This document shows positions 36,255-48,163 of a DNA stretch of 64,000 nucleotides, in pieces (the first letter of the stretch is position 1; every line of letters starts with the position of its first letter). Source of the stretch: Pseudomonas sp. PB101. GTDB taxonomy: Bacteria; Pseudomonadota; Gammaproteobacteria; Pseudomonadales; Pseudomonadaceae. The position numbers and the translations under genes are program-made. Under the pieces are notes generated by a model, which was given only the letters and a program-made list of their open reading frames with translations, did not search any database and was not told the DNA's origin. The stretch lies in contig NZ_RWIR01000092.1 of NCBI RefSeq assembly GCF_009764265.1, positions 1-64,000 of the forward strand, written 5' to 3'.

Positions 36255-38761
36255 CAGACGGACACCGTGCGCTGACTGACATCGTCGACATGGGCGAAAT
36301 GCCGCAACGCCAGGCGATCGGACACCTGCCCGCTGGCGTCGGCGATCTCTTGCAGCAGTGCGGCCAGCCCCCCGATCGCGGCGCGAACACTGGCGTCGCC
36401 GAACAGCGGGTTCTCCAGGCAGCCGAGATCGAATCGCGCCAGTCGCTCGACCAATTGCGGCAGCGCTGCTTCGCGCGGCACGCCAAAGTCATCGTTGAGG
36501 CGCTTGAGGGTGCGGGTCACCAGTTTCAACTGGAACAACACGGCGTGAGGGTTCTGCTCATCGAGCAACAGCAGGTCGAGCACCGGGATCAACTGCGCCA
36601 CCGCCAGGTATCGAGACCGGTAGGTGATGCTGCTGTTGCCCAGTTCCAGCAGCCATTCCAGCCCGGCCTGGTCGAAAGCCCCGGCGCCCCGAAGGAACGC
36701 CGCCAGGCTGCCGCTGAGAAATTGCAGGCGCTCGATCCGCCGGCCAATCATCAGGAAACGCCAGCCTTCGTCCCGGGTCATGTCGTCCAGGGCAAAGCCC
36801 GACAACGCCGCCAGGGACATCACCAGCCGGTTGAGGAAGTCCAGCAACTCGCCGAAATCCGGCTCTTCGGTTTCCAGCTCCATGGCTTCGCGCTGCAACT
36901 CCACCAATGCCTGCCAGTTTTCCCGCGAGAGCTTGCCGCGCACCTGGGATGCGGCCCACTGCAGGCGTTGCAGGTTGGAACGCAGGCTGAACGGCCAGTC
37001 ATCGCCGAGCAACGCCGCCAACAGGCGCTCGGGCAACTCGCCCTCCTCGGGCAGCAACATCAGCCGTTCGCCGAGATCCACCGCGGCCTGCAGGGCTTGC
37101 GGGTCGTCGCCGTCGACATAGCGCGCCAGCATGATGCGCAGCAAACGGGCACTGTCATCGCAACGTTCGCAGTAACGACCGAACCAGAACAGGTTTTCCA
37201 CCACCCGCGACGGCAGGTACGGATCGCGCCGCACCAGGTCATGCACACCGATGTTGCGCTGGGCCTTCCATTGTTCGCCGCTGGGCGCACGCTCGCCCAG
37301 CACCCAGGTGTCCTTGCTGGCGCCACCGCGTTGCATCGACACCACTTCGGCATCGGCTTGCGCGGCGACCCGGGTCAAGCCACCGGGCAGTACCCGATAC
37401 CCCTCGCGGCTGGCCACCGCATACACGCGCATGCCGATGGCGCGGGGTTGCAGCTGACCGTCCTCGGCTTGCCAGATCGGCGCCTGGGACAATTGAGCAA
37501 GTTCTTGCGCGACATAGGCGTATGGCCGAGCCTGCATGCGCTCGGCGAGTTCCTGGCGCTGTTTTTCACTCAGATCACGGCCAAATACCGGTGCAAAGCT
37601 TTGAGACGGAAACGCCGGTTTGATCAGCAGCTCCGGCAGCTTTTCCAGGGCCTGGGCCAATACCGGCGCTTCGCCGCACCACCAGGTGGCGATGGACGGC
37701 AGAATCAGTTCTTCGCCAAACAGGAATTGATTGATCTTCGGCAGGAAACCCAACAAGCCCGGTGATTCCAGTACACCGCTGCCGAGAGCGTTGGCCACCA
37801 GCACCCGCCCCTGGCGCACCGCTTCCAGCAGGCCCGGCACGCCGAGGGCCGAATCGGTGCGCAACTCCAGCGGATCGCAGAAATCGTCATCGAGACGACG
37901 CATGATCGCGTGGACCCGACGCAGGCCACTCAGGGTCTTCAGGTAAACCGTGGCGTCGCGCACCGTCAGGTCGCCGCCCTCCACCAGCGGATAACCGAGC
38001 TGGCGAGCCAGATACAGATGCTCGAAATAACTTTCGTTGAAACGCCCTGGTGTCAGCAGCACCACCAACGGCGCGTCCCCGTCACTCGGGGCCTGCCGGG
38101 CCAGGGTTTCCTGCAAGGTGCGGAAGAACCCGGCCAGGTGCTGCACTTTCAGATCGCGGTACAGCTCGGGAAAGGCTCGGGATACGATCGTGCGGTTTTC
38201 CAGCGCATACCCGGCTCCCGACGGCGCCTGGGTACGATCCGCCGTCACCCACCAGCGGCCATCGGGTGTGCGCGCCAGATCTACCGCATACAGATGCAGA
38301 AAGGCTCCGTCGGGCGGACTGATGCCCTGGCAGGGCCATAGGAAGTTGTTATGGCCGAATACCAGCTCCGCCGGCAGCAGCCCCTCGGCAATCAATCGTT
38401 GCGGACCGTAAAGGTCAGCGAGCACGGCATTGAGCAAGCGCGCCCGCTGAGCGATGCCGGCCGACAACTGCTGCCACTCGTCAGCCGCGATGACATGGGG
38501 CAATAGGTCCAGCTCCCATGGCCGGTCCGCGCCCTTGGGGTCGGCATAGACGTTATAGGTAACGCCGTTTTCCTGGATTTGCCGGGTCAGCAACGCCTGA
38601 CGCTGCACCAACTGCGCCGGCGTGCTGCGTTGCAACTGCTCGAACAGTCGGCGCCAGTGCGCGCGCACGGCGCCACTGTCGTCGAGCAGTTCGTGATAGG
38701 TGCCCGCCGTGAGCGGGTAGCGGTCTAGCAGGTCAGGCATGGAAAGCTCGGCAGACAGCAA
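36254..38761 (-). CDS. Circularly permuted ATP-grasp / alpha-E fusion protein
   Basis: An 835-residue fusion. Residues about 60-480 form a circularly permuted type-2 ATP-grasp domain, a predicted peptide-bond-forming ligase. From about residue 510 (LPSRVVENLFWFGRYCERCDDSARLLR) to the end is an alpha-E helical domain of unknown function. In many bacteria these two parts are separate genes; here they are fused. It is flanked by two transglutaminase genes on the same strand and coupled to the smaller by a TGATG overlap. Expected chemistry is ATP-dependent amide formation with an acyl-phosphate intermediate. A second start at 38740 (MPDLLDRY) is possible. Confidence 0.88.
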   Translation of the reverse strand: MLSAELSMPDLLDRYPLTAGTYHELLDDSGAVRAHWRRLFEQLQRSTPAQLVQRQALLTRQIQENGVTYNVYADPKGADRPWELDLLPHVIAADEWQQLSAGIAQRARLLNAVLADLYGPQRLIAEGLLPAELVFGHNNFLWPCQGISPPDGAFLHLYAVDLARTPDGRWWVTADRTQAPSGAGYALENRTIVSRAFPELYRDLKVQHLAGFFRTLQETLARQAPSDGDAPLVVLLTPGRFNESYFEHLYLARQLGYPLVEGGDLTVRDATVYLKTLSGLRRVHAIMRRLDDDFCDPLELRTDSALGVPGLLEAVRQGRVLVANALGSGVLESPGLLGFLPKINQFLFGEELILPSIATWWCGEAPVLAQALEKLPELLIKPAFPSQSFAPVFGRDLSEKQRQELAERMQARPYAYVAQELAQLSQAPIWQAEDGQLQPRAIGMRVYAVASREGYRVLPGGLTRVAAQADAEVVSMQRGGASKDTWVLGERAPSGEQWKAQRNIGVHDLVRRDPYLPSRVVENLFWFGRYCERCDDSARLLRIMLARYVDGDDPQALQAAVDLGERLMLLPEEGELPERLLAALLGDDWPFSLRSNLQRLQWAASQVRGKLSRENWQALVELQREAMELETEEPDFGELLDFLNRLVMSLAALSGFALDDMTRDEGWRFLMIGRRIERLQFLSGSLAAFLRGAGAFDQAGLEWLLELGNSSITYRSRYLAVAQLIPVLDLLLLDEQNPHAVLFQLKLVTRTLKRLNDDFGVPREAALPQLVERLARFDLGCLENPLFGDASVRAAIGGLAALLQEIADASGQVSDRLALRHFAHVDDVSQRTVSV

Positions 38762-38788
38762 TGAACGGTCAGACTAGCGCAGGCTCGT

Positions 38789-38819
38789 GACGCCCGGATA
38801 GACGAAAAACCCGGGCGTC
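38789..38819 (-). terminator. Intercistronic hairpin in the transglutaminase operon
   Basis: GACGCCCGG / CCGGGCGTC is a perfect 9-bp stem with a 13-base loop that itself contains the T-run. It sits in the 67-bp gap between the large transglutaminase and the ATP-grasp gene, so it could attenuate downstream expression or stabilise the upstream mRNA. Confidence 0.4.
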
Positions 38820-38828
38820 GCGGACGGT

Positions 38829-41800
38829 CTAGAAACGTCGCAAATCGAGCGTCATCGGCAACTCGTCGTTAATGTCCGCAATCGGTACAGGAATTTTCCC
38901 CGGCGTGTGTCCGATACGGAAGAACCGCGCCATACGCCGGCTCTCCGCTTCATTGGCGTTCACCGGCAAGCTGTCGTAGTTGCGCCCGCCCGGGTGGGCG
39001 ACGTGGTACTGGCAACCGCCCAGCGAGCGCTGCATCCAGGTGTCGAGCAGGTCGAACACCAGCGGCGCATGGACCGGAATGGTCGGTTGCAGACAGTTGG
39101 CCGGTTGCCACGCACGAAAGCGCACACCCGCGACGAATTCCCCTACACGTCCGGTCGGCTGCAAGGGCACCGGAATGCCGTTGCAGGTCAACAGGTAACG
39201 CTGAGGCGGCAAGCCACTGAGCTTGACCTGCAAGCGCTCCAGCGACGAGTCTACGTAACGCACCGTGCCGCCCATGCCGCCCTCTTCGCCCAGCACATGC
39301 CAGGGCTCGAGCGCCTGGCGCAGTTCCAGCGCAATGCCACTGACGGCGTAATCGCCCACCTTGGGAAAACGGAACTCCAGGTGCGCGGCGAACCATTCGG
39401 CCCGCACCGGATAACCGGCGGCATTGAGGTCGACGATGACATCGGCGAAGTCTTGCTCGATAAAATGCGGCAACAGGAAGCGATCGTGCAGCTCCGTGCC
39501 CCAGCGCGCCAGTTTCGGCGGTGCGTAGGGCTCGCGCCAGAACCGCGCGACCAGCGCCCGCAGCAACAGCTGTTGCGCCAGGCTCATGCGCGCATGGGGC
39601 GGCATCTCGAATGCACGCAGCTCCAGCAACCCGAGGCGCCCGGTGGCACCGTCCGGCGAATAGAGCTTGTCGATGCAGAACTCGGCGCGGTGGGTGTTGC
39701 CGGTGACATCGATCAGCAGGTTGCGCAGCAGTCGATCCACCAGCCATGGCGGACATTCTTCACCCACTTCAGGCATCTGTGCGAAGGCGATTTCCAGTTC
39801 ATACAATGCATCGTTGCGCGCTTCGTCGACACGCGGTGCCTGGGATGTCGGACCGATGAACAACCCGGAAAACAGGTAGGACAGCGACGGATGGTTGTGC
39901 CAGTAACTGATCAGGCTGCGCAGCAGATCCGGGCGACGCAGAAACGGCGAGTCCCCCGGTGTCGCGCCACCCAGCACGAAATGGTTGCCGCCGCCCGTGC
40001 CGGTATGCCGGCCGTCGATCATGAATTTCTCGGTGGTCAGCCGGGTCTGGCGCGCTTCTTCGTAGAGGAACTCTGTGCGCTCGACCAGCTCATCCCAGGT
40101 CGCGGACGGCTGCACGTTGACCTCGATCACCCCCGGGTCCGGGGTGATGCGGAAATTGCCCAGGCGCGGATCGCTCGGCGGCTCATAGCCCTCCAGCAAC
40201 ACCGGACACATCAGCTCTTGCGCGGTGGCTTCGATGGCCGTGACCAGTTCGAGGTAGTCCTCGGCCCGCTCCAGCGGCGGCATGAACAGGTACAACCGGC
40301 CTTCCCGCGCCTCGGCACAGAACGCCGTACGGGTCAGCCAGTCGGCGGATTCGTCGACCTTCGGTGCGCGCTCTTGCAGCTCGGCGAGCTCGCCCTGGCT
40401 TTGCAGTTGTGCGGTGTCGGGCAGCGGCGGGAAGTCTTGATTCGGGTCTTGCGGATGAATGAACGGATACTCCGCCGCTTTCACCCAGGGTTGCGAACCC
40501 AGCGGCAAGCGATAACCCAGCGGCGAGTCCCCCGGCACCAGTCGGCAGTGCTCGTCGCGCAGATACCAGCGGCCGCTCTGCCATTGATCGCCCTTGGCGG
40601 TGCGCGCCAGCGGCAGGACCTGGCCGATGACCTTGTCCAGGCCTTGGCTGAAGACTTTGCGCAGACGCGCACGCTCCATGGGTTCTTCAAGACGCGAATC
40701 TTCGGCGCTGACGTTCTGCGGCAACATGCCTTCACGCCAGAGGTAATAGAAATTGTCTTCGTAGGCTGGAAACACAAATCGCGTCGGAATTTTCAAACGC
40801 TCGGCGACGCTCGCCAGAAAACGCCCGGCCAGCGCGTCATCGGCGCCGTAGTCTTGCTGTTCGTCGGCGATCAGCGCGCTGTTGTGCCAGATCGGCACGC
40901 CGTCACGGCGCCAGTAGCAATTGAGCGACCAGCGCGGCAGTTGCTCGCCGGGATACCACTTGCCCTGCCCGAAATGTACCAGCCCCTGGGGCGCGTAGTG
41001 CTTGCGCATGCGCTGGAACAGTTCGGCGGACAACCGTCGTTTATCCGTCCCCAGTGCGGCGGTGTTCCACTCGGCGCCGTCCGGGTCATCGATGGACACA
41101 AAGGTCGGCTCGCCCCCCATGGTCAGGCGTACATCGCCTTCAAGCAGGTCCGCATCGATCTGCCGGCCCAGGGCCTGAATCGCCTGCCACTGATCGTCGG
41201 TGTAGGGCTTGGTGACCCGCGGGGCTTCCCAAATCCGCTCCACCGACATTTCGTGGCTGAATTCACACTCGCACGGTTCCACCAGGCCACTGATCGGCGC
41301 CGCAGAGGAGGGATCGGGACTACAGGCCAACGGAATGTGTCCTTCACCGGCAAACAGCCCGGACGTCGCGTCCAGGCCGATCCAGCCGGCACCGGGCAAG
41401 TACACCTCGCACCAGGCATGCAGATCGGTGAAATCCACTTCGGTGCCGGACGGACCGTCGAGACTCTTGACGTCGGCGGTCAACTGGATCAGGTAACCCG
41501 AGACGAACCGTGCCGCCAGCCCCAGATTGCGCAACAGCTGCACCAGCAACCACGCGGAGTCGCGGCACGAACCGCAGGCGTGTTCAAGGGTGTGTTCAGG
41601 CGTCTGGACGCCCGGCTCCATGCGGATCAGGTAGTCGATGTCGTCGCTCAGGCGCTGGTTGAGCGCGACGAGAAAATCCACGGCGGGCAACGGGGTGCAG
41701 TCGATGCCGTCGAGATAGGCCTTGAACTTCGGCGTCAGGGGCAGGGTTTCCAGGTACGGCGCCAGTTCCTTGCGCTCATCGGCGGCATAGGCGAAGGGAA

Positions 41801-42104
41801 TTTGTTCCGCGTAGGGTTCGAGGAAGAAGTCGAACGGATTGAAAATCGCCATTTCTGCCAGCAGATCGACTTCGATCCGCAGCTCTTCGGTTTTCTCCGG
41901 GAACACCAGCCGCGCCAGGTAATTGCCCTGAGGGTCCTGCTGCCAGTTGATGAAGTGCTGTTCGGGGGAGACTTTCAACGCATAGGACAGAATCCGCGTG
42001 CGGCTGTGAGCGGCGGGACGCAGGCGAACGATCTGCGGGCCGAGCTCGACAGCGCGGTCATAGCGGTAATGCGTGACATGGTGCAATGCGACATGAATCG
42101 ACAC
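38829..42104 (-). CDS. Large transglutaminase-like protein with DUF2126 C-terminal region
   Basis: A 1091-residue protein, the first gene of the operon. Residues 1-290 hold an N-terminal beta domain and a transglutaminase core with Cys180 (GSCRDSAW), His in TDLHAWCEV and Asp in GLDATSG. The remaining 800 residues are the DUF2126 region, with motifs such as RLTMGGEPTFVSIDDPDG and GTGGGNHFVLGG, found only fused to or next to such cores. The GGNHF and DGRHTGTGGG segments resemble glutamine-synthetase/amidoligase-type loops; that comparison is my inference. No signal peptide is visible. It probably works with the ATP-grasp/alpha-E protein and the second transglutaminase on a shared peptide substrate. 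Confidence 0.87.
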   Translation of the reverse strand: MSIHVALHHVTHYRYDRAVELGPQIVRLRPAAHSRTRILSYALKVSPEQHFINWQQDPQGNYLARLVFPEKTEELRIEVDLLAEMAIFNPFDFFLEPYAEQIPFAYAADERKELAPYLETLPLTPKFKAYLDGIDCTPLPAVDFLVALNQRLSDDIDYLIRMEPGVQTPEHTLEHACGSCRDSAWLLVQLLRNLGLAARFVSGYLIQLTADVKSLDGPSGTEVDFTDLHAWCEVYLPGAGWIGLDATSGLFAGEGHIPLACSPDPSSAAPISGLVEPCECEFSHEMSVERIWEAPRVTKPYTDDQWQAIQALGRQIDADLLEGDVRLTMGGEPTFVSIDDPDGAEWNTAALGTDKRRLSAELFQRMRKHYAPQGLVHFGQGKWYPGEQLPRWSLNCYWRRDGVPIWHNSALIADEQQDYGADDALAGRFLASVAERLKIPTRFVFPAYEDNFYYLWREGMLPQNVSAEDSRLEEPMERARLRKVFSQGLDKVIGQVLPLARTAKGDQWQSGRWYLRDEHCRLVPGDSPLGYRLPLGSQPWVKAAEYPFIHPQDPNQDFPPLPDTAQLQSQGELAELQERAPKVDESADWLTRTAFCAEAREGRLYLFMPPLERAEDYLELVTAIEATAQELMCPVLLEGYEPPSDPRLGNFRITPDPGVIEVNVQPSATWDELVERTEFLYEEARQTRLTTEKFMIDGRHTGTGGGNHFVLGGATPGDSPFLRRPDLLRSLISYWHNHPSLSYLFSGLFIGPTSQAPRVDEARNDALYELEIAFAQMPEVGEECPPWLVDRLLRNLLIDVTGNTHRAEFCIDKLYSPDGATGRLGLLELRAFEMPPHARMSLAQQLLLRALVARFWREPYAPPKLARWGTELHDRFLLPHFIEQDFADVIVDLNAAGYPVRAEWFAAHLEFRFPKVGDYAVSGIALELRQALEPWHVLGEEGGMGGTVRYVDSSLERLQVKLSGLPPQRYLLTCNGIPVPLQPTGRVGEFVAGVRFRAWQPANCLQPTIPVHAPLVFDLLDTWMQRSLGGCQYHVAHPGGRNYDSLPVNANEAESRRMARFFRIGHTPGKIPVPIADINDELPMTLDLRRF

Positions 42105-42291
42105 GGCGTGCCTCCTGCGAGCCTTGAGCGTATGGGAAAGCGCGCAAGACTTATGCCATCCAGTGGCGCTGGCGCTTTCCCCCGTTACAGGAGGCAGTAC
42201 AGCACCAAAATCGGGCGATGCGAGGAAATGGGTTGAGGTAGTTGCGCCTTAATGTGGCGAGCAGTTGCTGAAAGGTTGAATGAGCCGGCCT

Positions 42292-42384
42292 CATCGCTGG
42301 CAAGCCAGCTCCCACAGGTTTATCTGCCGCTCACAATACTGTGGCCATTGAAGATCCTTGTGGGAGCTGGCTTGCCAGCGATGA
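42292..42384. repeat. REPIN, homotypic
   Basis: Both arms have the gctggcaagccagc / gctggcttgccagc core. It occupies most of the 365-bp gap between ygiQ and the large transglutaminase gene; the only other feature in that gap is the ygiQ terminator. Confidence 0.85.
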
Positions 42385-42425
42385 GGCCTATGGCTTCAAC
42401 ACATTTCCTATGCCTGAAAATGCAA

Positions 42426-42449
42426 AACGCCAACCCGAAGGTTGGCGTT
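42426..42449 (-). terminator. Intrinsic terminator of ygiQ
   Basis: On the minus strand AACGCCAACC-TTCG-GGTTGGCGTT, a stem closed by a stable UUCG-type tetraloop, ends in a T-rich stretch, 20 bp after the ygiQ stop codon. Confidence 0.85.
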
Positions 42450-42469
42450 CTGTTCAGCTCAAGCGCGGT

Positions 42470-44773
<2,304 letters not shown>

Positions 44774-44873
44774 GTCGATAACCGGTGTTGGCTTTCATTG
44801 AATTTCGCGGGCGCGGAATATAGCACATTTTTTGACCAATTCCGACGACTGTGGTCGGAAATTGCGTCGACCC

Positions 44874-44967
44874 CATCGCGAGCAAGCGCGCTCCCACAGG
44901 GTTCTGTGTGATACCAAAATAGCAGGTACACCATAAATCACTGTGGGAGCGGGCTTGCCCGCGATGG
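44874..44967. repeat. REPIN
   Basis: Left arm catcgcgagcaagcgcgctcccacagg (core imperfect) and right arm ctgtgggagcgggcttgcccgcgatgg. It lies between the dnaB stop and the ygiQ start, both minus strand. Confidence 0.8.
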
Positions 44968-44990
44968 GGCCGGGTCAGACGATGAAAAAC

Positions 44991-46388
44991 TTACTCGTCG
45001 TCGTCGAAGTTATAGCTACCCGGCGCCAGGTTCTCGAAACGGGTGTACTTACCGATGAACGCCAGGCGGATAAAACCGATCGGGCCGTTCCGCTGCTTGC
45101 CGATGATGATCTCGGCAATGCCCTTGTGCTCGGTTTCCGGGTGATACACCTCGTCTCGGTAAACGAACATGATCACGTCGGCGTCCTGCTCGATCGCTCC
45201 GGATTCCCGGAGGTCGGAGTTGATCGGACGTTTGTTCGGCCGCTGCTCCAGGGAACGGTTGAGCTGGGACAGCGCCACCACCGGGCAGTTGAATTCCTTC
45301 GCCAGGGCTTTCAAGGAACGCGAGATTTCGGAAATCTCGTTGGTCCGGTTGTCACCGCCGGAACCTGGAATCTGCATCAACTGAAGGTAGTCGATCATGA
45401 TCAGGCCGATGTCACCGTGCTCACGCGCCAGGCGTCGGGTACGCGCACGCATTTCCGATGGGCTGATACCGGCGGTGTCGTCGATGAACAGCTTGCGGTC
45501 ATTGAGCAGGTTGACCGCCGAGGTCAGGCGCGGCCAGTCGTCATCTTCCAACTGACCGGAACGCACCTTGGTCTGGTCGATCCGGCCGAGGGACGACAGC
45601 ATACGCATGACCAGCGATTCGCCTGGCATCTCGAGGGAATACACCAGAACAGCCTTGTCGCTGCGCAGTACGGCGTTTTCCACCAGGTTCATCGCGAAGG
45701 TGGTTTTACCCATCGACGGACGACCGGCGACGATGATCAAGTCAGCCGGCTGCAGACCGCTGGTCTTCTCATCAAGGTCGGTATAGCCAGTGGACAGGCC
45801 GGTAATGGCGTTGTCTGTGTTGAACAGCGTGTCGATGCGATCGATGGCTTTGGTCAGCAAATCGTTCACGCCCACCGGGCCACCGGTTTTCGGCCGGGCC
45901 TCGGCAATCGCGAAGATCTGGCGCTCGGCTTCGTCGAGAATCTCTTCGGCGGTGCGACCTTCCGGGTTGAAGGCGCTGTCGGCGATCTCGGTGCTGATGC
46001 CGATCAGTTGGCGCAACGTCGCGCGTTGACGGACGATCTGCGCATAAGCCTTGATGTTGGCGACGGACGGGGTGTTTTTCGCCAGTTCGCCGAGGTAACC
46101 GAGGCCACCCACTTGCGACGTCTGACCTTCCTTGTCCAGTTGTTCGGCAAGGGTCACGACGTCAATCGGGGAGTTCTGATCCGCCAGCTTGGCGATCGCA
46201 CGGAAAATCAGACGGTGGTCATGTCGATAGAAATCGCCGTCGGAGACTTGATCGAGCACGCGCTCCCAGGCGTTGTTGTCCAGCATCAGACCACCGAGTA
46301 CAGCCTGTTCGGCTTCGATGGAATGCGGCGGCACTTTCAGCGCGGCGGTTTGCAGATCGTATTGCTCAGGAGCGGAGATTTCGTTCAT
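44991..46388 (-). CDS. dnaB: Replicative DNA helicase DnaB
   Basis: A 465-residue hexameric 5'-3' helicase of the replisome. The N-terminal DnaG-interaction domain (about 20-125), the linker and the RecA-like motor are present: Walker A GRPSMGKTT, LVYSLEMP, Walker B IMIDYLQLM and the arginine-finger region KRPINSDLRESGAIEQDADV. No intein is present. The likely start is MNEISAPEQ; a GTG two codons upstream is also in frame. It is downstream of rplI but separated by a terminator-like hairpin. Confidence 0.97.
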   Translation of the reverse strand: MNEISAPEQYDLQTAALKVPPHSIEAEQAVLGGLMLDNNAWERVLDQVSDGDFYRHDHRLIFRAIAKLADQNSPIDVVTLAEQLDKEGQTSQVGGLGYLGELAKNTPSVANIKAYAQIVRQRATLRQLIGISTEIADSAFNPEGRTAEEILDEAERQIFAIAEARPKTGGPVGVNDLLTKAIDRIDTLFNTDNAITGLSTGYTDLDEKTSGLQPADLIIVAGRPSMGKTTFAMNLVENAVLRSDKAVLVYSLEMPGESLVMRMLSSLGRIDQTKVRSGQLEDDDWPRLTSAVNLLNDRKLFIDDTAGISPSEMRARTRRLAREHGDIGLIMIDYLQLMQIPGSGGDNRTNEISEISRSLKALAKEFNCPVVALSQLNRSLEQRPNKRPINSDLRESGAIEQDADVIMFVYRDEVYHPETEHKGIAEIIIGKQRNGPIGFIRLAFIGKYTRFENLAPGSYNFDDDE

Positions 46389-46434
46389 GGCCACTTGGAA
46401 TCAGATGTAAAAACGGGGATGCCAGAAAGACAAA

Positions 46435-46463
46435 GGGCACGACCTGTAAACAGGATCGTGCCC
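46435..46463 (-). terminator. Hairpin between rplI and dnaB
   Basis: On the minus strand GGGCACGATCCTG/CAGGTCGTGCCC, with one internal mismatch and a 4-base loop, is followed by a T-rich stretch. It probably ends most rpsF-rpsR-rplI transcripts, with dnaB expressed by read-through or its own promoter. Confidence 0.8.
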
Positions 46464-46508
46464 GATGTTACCGGCAAGCACCCGAGGGTGCCAGCCGACA
46501 AGTGCTGC

Positions 46509-46955
46509 TTAAGCTGCTACCACGACAACGCGTACGGTGGCTTCAACTTCGGCGTGCAGGTGCACGGCTACGTCGAATTCGCCTACGTTGCGGATGGTGC
46601 CGTTCGGCAGACGAACTTCGCTCTTCTGCACTTCAACGCCGGAGGCGGTCAGTGCGTCAGCGATGTCGTGAGTACCGATCGAACCGAACAGCTTGCCTTC
46701 GTCGCCAGCGGTGGCAGTGATGGTCACTTCCAGCTCGGCCAGTTGGGCAGCGCGGCTTTCAGCCGAAGTTTTACGATCTGCTGCTGCTTTTTCCAGCTCT
46801 GCACGACGCTCTTCGAACGCAGCCAGGTTGGCTGGGGTCGCAGCGGTAGCTTTGCCGTAAGGCAGCAGGTAGTTACGACCGTAACCAGCCTTAACGTTCA
46901 CTTTGTCACCCAGGTTGCCCAGGTTGGTGACTTTTTCCAGAAGGATCAGTTGCAT
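46509..46955 (-). CDS. rplI: 50S ribosomal protein L9
   Basis: A 148-residue large-subunit protein: the N-terminal RNA-binding domain ([29 protein letters not shown]), the long connecting helix (about 42-75) and a C-terminal RNA-binding domain. It is the last gene of rpsF-rpsR-(membrane protein)-rplI, 19 bp after the membrane-protein gene, and precedes a terminator. Confidence 0.97.
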   Translation of the reverse strand: MQLILLEKVTNLGNLGDKVNVKAGYGRNYLLPYGKATAATPANLAAFEERRAELEKAAADRKTSAESRAAQLAELEVTITATAGDEGKLFGSIGTHDIADALTASGVEVQKSEVRLPNGTIRNVGEFDVAVHLHAEVEATVRVVVVAA

Positions 46956-46974
46956 GTGAAAATCCTCTTAACTT

Positions 46975-47868
46975 TTAACCTTCACCGTTCGCGTTATCGG
47001 CATCTTTCGGTGCCGAACGACCGCGAAAATCAATCAGGCTGTCGACGATGGCCAGGACCACCAGCAACGGATAGATCAGTTGCATGAACAGCAACAGCGT
47101 CACGTACAACCCCACCAGCCAGAACCTGGCCAGTCGCTTCTGCGCCACCAGCCCGTGAATCAGGGCCAGCCCGGCGAACACCAGCGGTACGCTGCACAAC
47201 GGCGTCAACATGGCCATCTGCGAACCGAGATTCGGCCCCAGAAGCATGCACGCCAGCAGCAACATCGCCGGCAACAGCGGGAAGCGGATGGCGCGAAACT
47301 CGCGACCAAAACCGCCCGGGTTATACAACAACGCCTGCCAGTAGCGCCCGACAAGCAGGCTCAGCAAGCTGACGATTTGCAACAACGCCGCAATCAGGCC
47401 GGTCAGGACCGGTGCAATCAGGGACGCGAAACGCGCTTGTTCGTCTACCGACAACTTCTGGTAGACGTCACCGAGTAGCGACGGCATGACTTTTATCAAA
47501 GCCTGCGCCAGCATCTCGATCTGGGGAGCAAAAGCTGTCCCCAACACCACTGAAAACACCACTCCCATCGCTATGCTGACCAGCAGCACGCGGTTCCAGG
47601 ACTCGCTTGCGCGCAAAACCAACGCAAGGCTCGCAGACCCCAGCAGCACCAGAAGTGCCCGTGGGTCGTCGGAGTAAAGCCACCAGATCAATGCCGGCAG
47701 CAGTCCCAGAGCAAGAACGCCCAGGGCGTCCTTCAATCCGCGCCGCAGGAGCACAAGGCATCCGGCGGCAGCACCCAACCAATACAACAACGGCAATGCC
47801 GCACATCCAGCCACTACCAGAGTGGCCTGCACACGGCCCCGCATGATGAACTCAGCTAAGGCACGCAT
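46975..47868 (-). CDS. DUF2232-like integral membrane protein between rpsR and rplI
   Basis: A 297-residue protein with about eight hydrophobic helices (for example residues 18-40, 45-75 and 85-110) and a charged cytoplasmic tail (RGRSAPKDADNANGEG). It resembles the YybS/DUF2232 family. Its place inside a ribosomal-protein operon is shared with P. aeruginosa, so the position is conserved in pseudomonads. Its function is unknown and nothing in the sequence points to a substrate. Confidence 0.75.
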   Translation of the reverse strand: MRALAEFIMRGRVQATLVVAGCAALPLLYWLGAAAGCLVLLRRGLKDALGVLALGLLPALIWWLYSDDPRALLVLLGSASLALVLRASESWNRVLLVSIAMGVVFSVVLGTAFAPQIEMLAQALIKVMPSLLGDVYQKLSVDEQARFASLIAPVLTGLIAALLQIVSLLSLLVGRYWQALLYNPGGFGREFRAIRFPLLPAMLLLACMLLGPNLGSQMAMLTPLCSVPLVFAGLALIHGLVAQKRLARFWLVGLYVTLLLFMQLIYPLLVVLAIVDSLIDFRGRSAPKDADNANGEG

Positions 47869-47904
47869 ACATTCAATCCTTTGCTACGTGTCGACTGCCC
47901 GGTC

Positions 47905-48135
47905 TCAGCGGCCGTGGCTGTCGGTGTAGGCCAGCAGGGCCAGGAAGCGGGCGCGCTTGATAGCGGTGGCCAGCTGACGCTGATAACGAGCTTTGGTACC
48001 GGTGATGCGGCTTGGAACGATTTTGCCGGTCTCGGATACGTAGGCTTTCAGAGTGTTGAGATCTTTGTAATCGATCTCTTTCACGTCTTCAGCGGTGAAG
48101 CGGCAGAATTTACGACGACGGAAGAAACGTGCCAT
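47905..48135 (-). CDS. rpsR: 30S ribosomal protein S18
   Basis: A 76-residue basic protein ([25 protein letters not shown].. in shortened form) that pairs with S6 on the 30S platform. Length and sequence are typical. It follows rpsF by 28 bp and precedes the membrane-protein gene by 36 bp, within one transcription unit. Confidence 0.98.
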
Positions 48136-48163
48136 TTGATAGGCTCCTTAAAAGGTCCGTGGA

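Noticed and set aside
38907-42236. A 1109-codon open frame antisense to the large transglutaminase gene
   Set aside because: It mirrors the real gene: in GC-rich Pseudomonas DNA the opposite strand often stays open. Its translation is Arg/Gln/His-rich without any recognisable domain, while the minus-strand frame has catalytic motifs.
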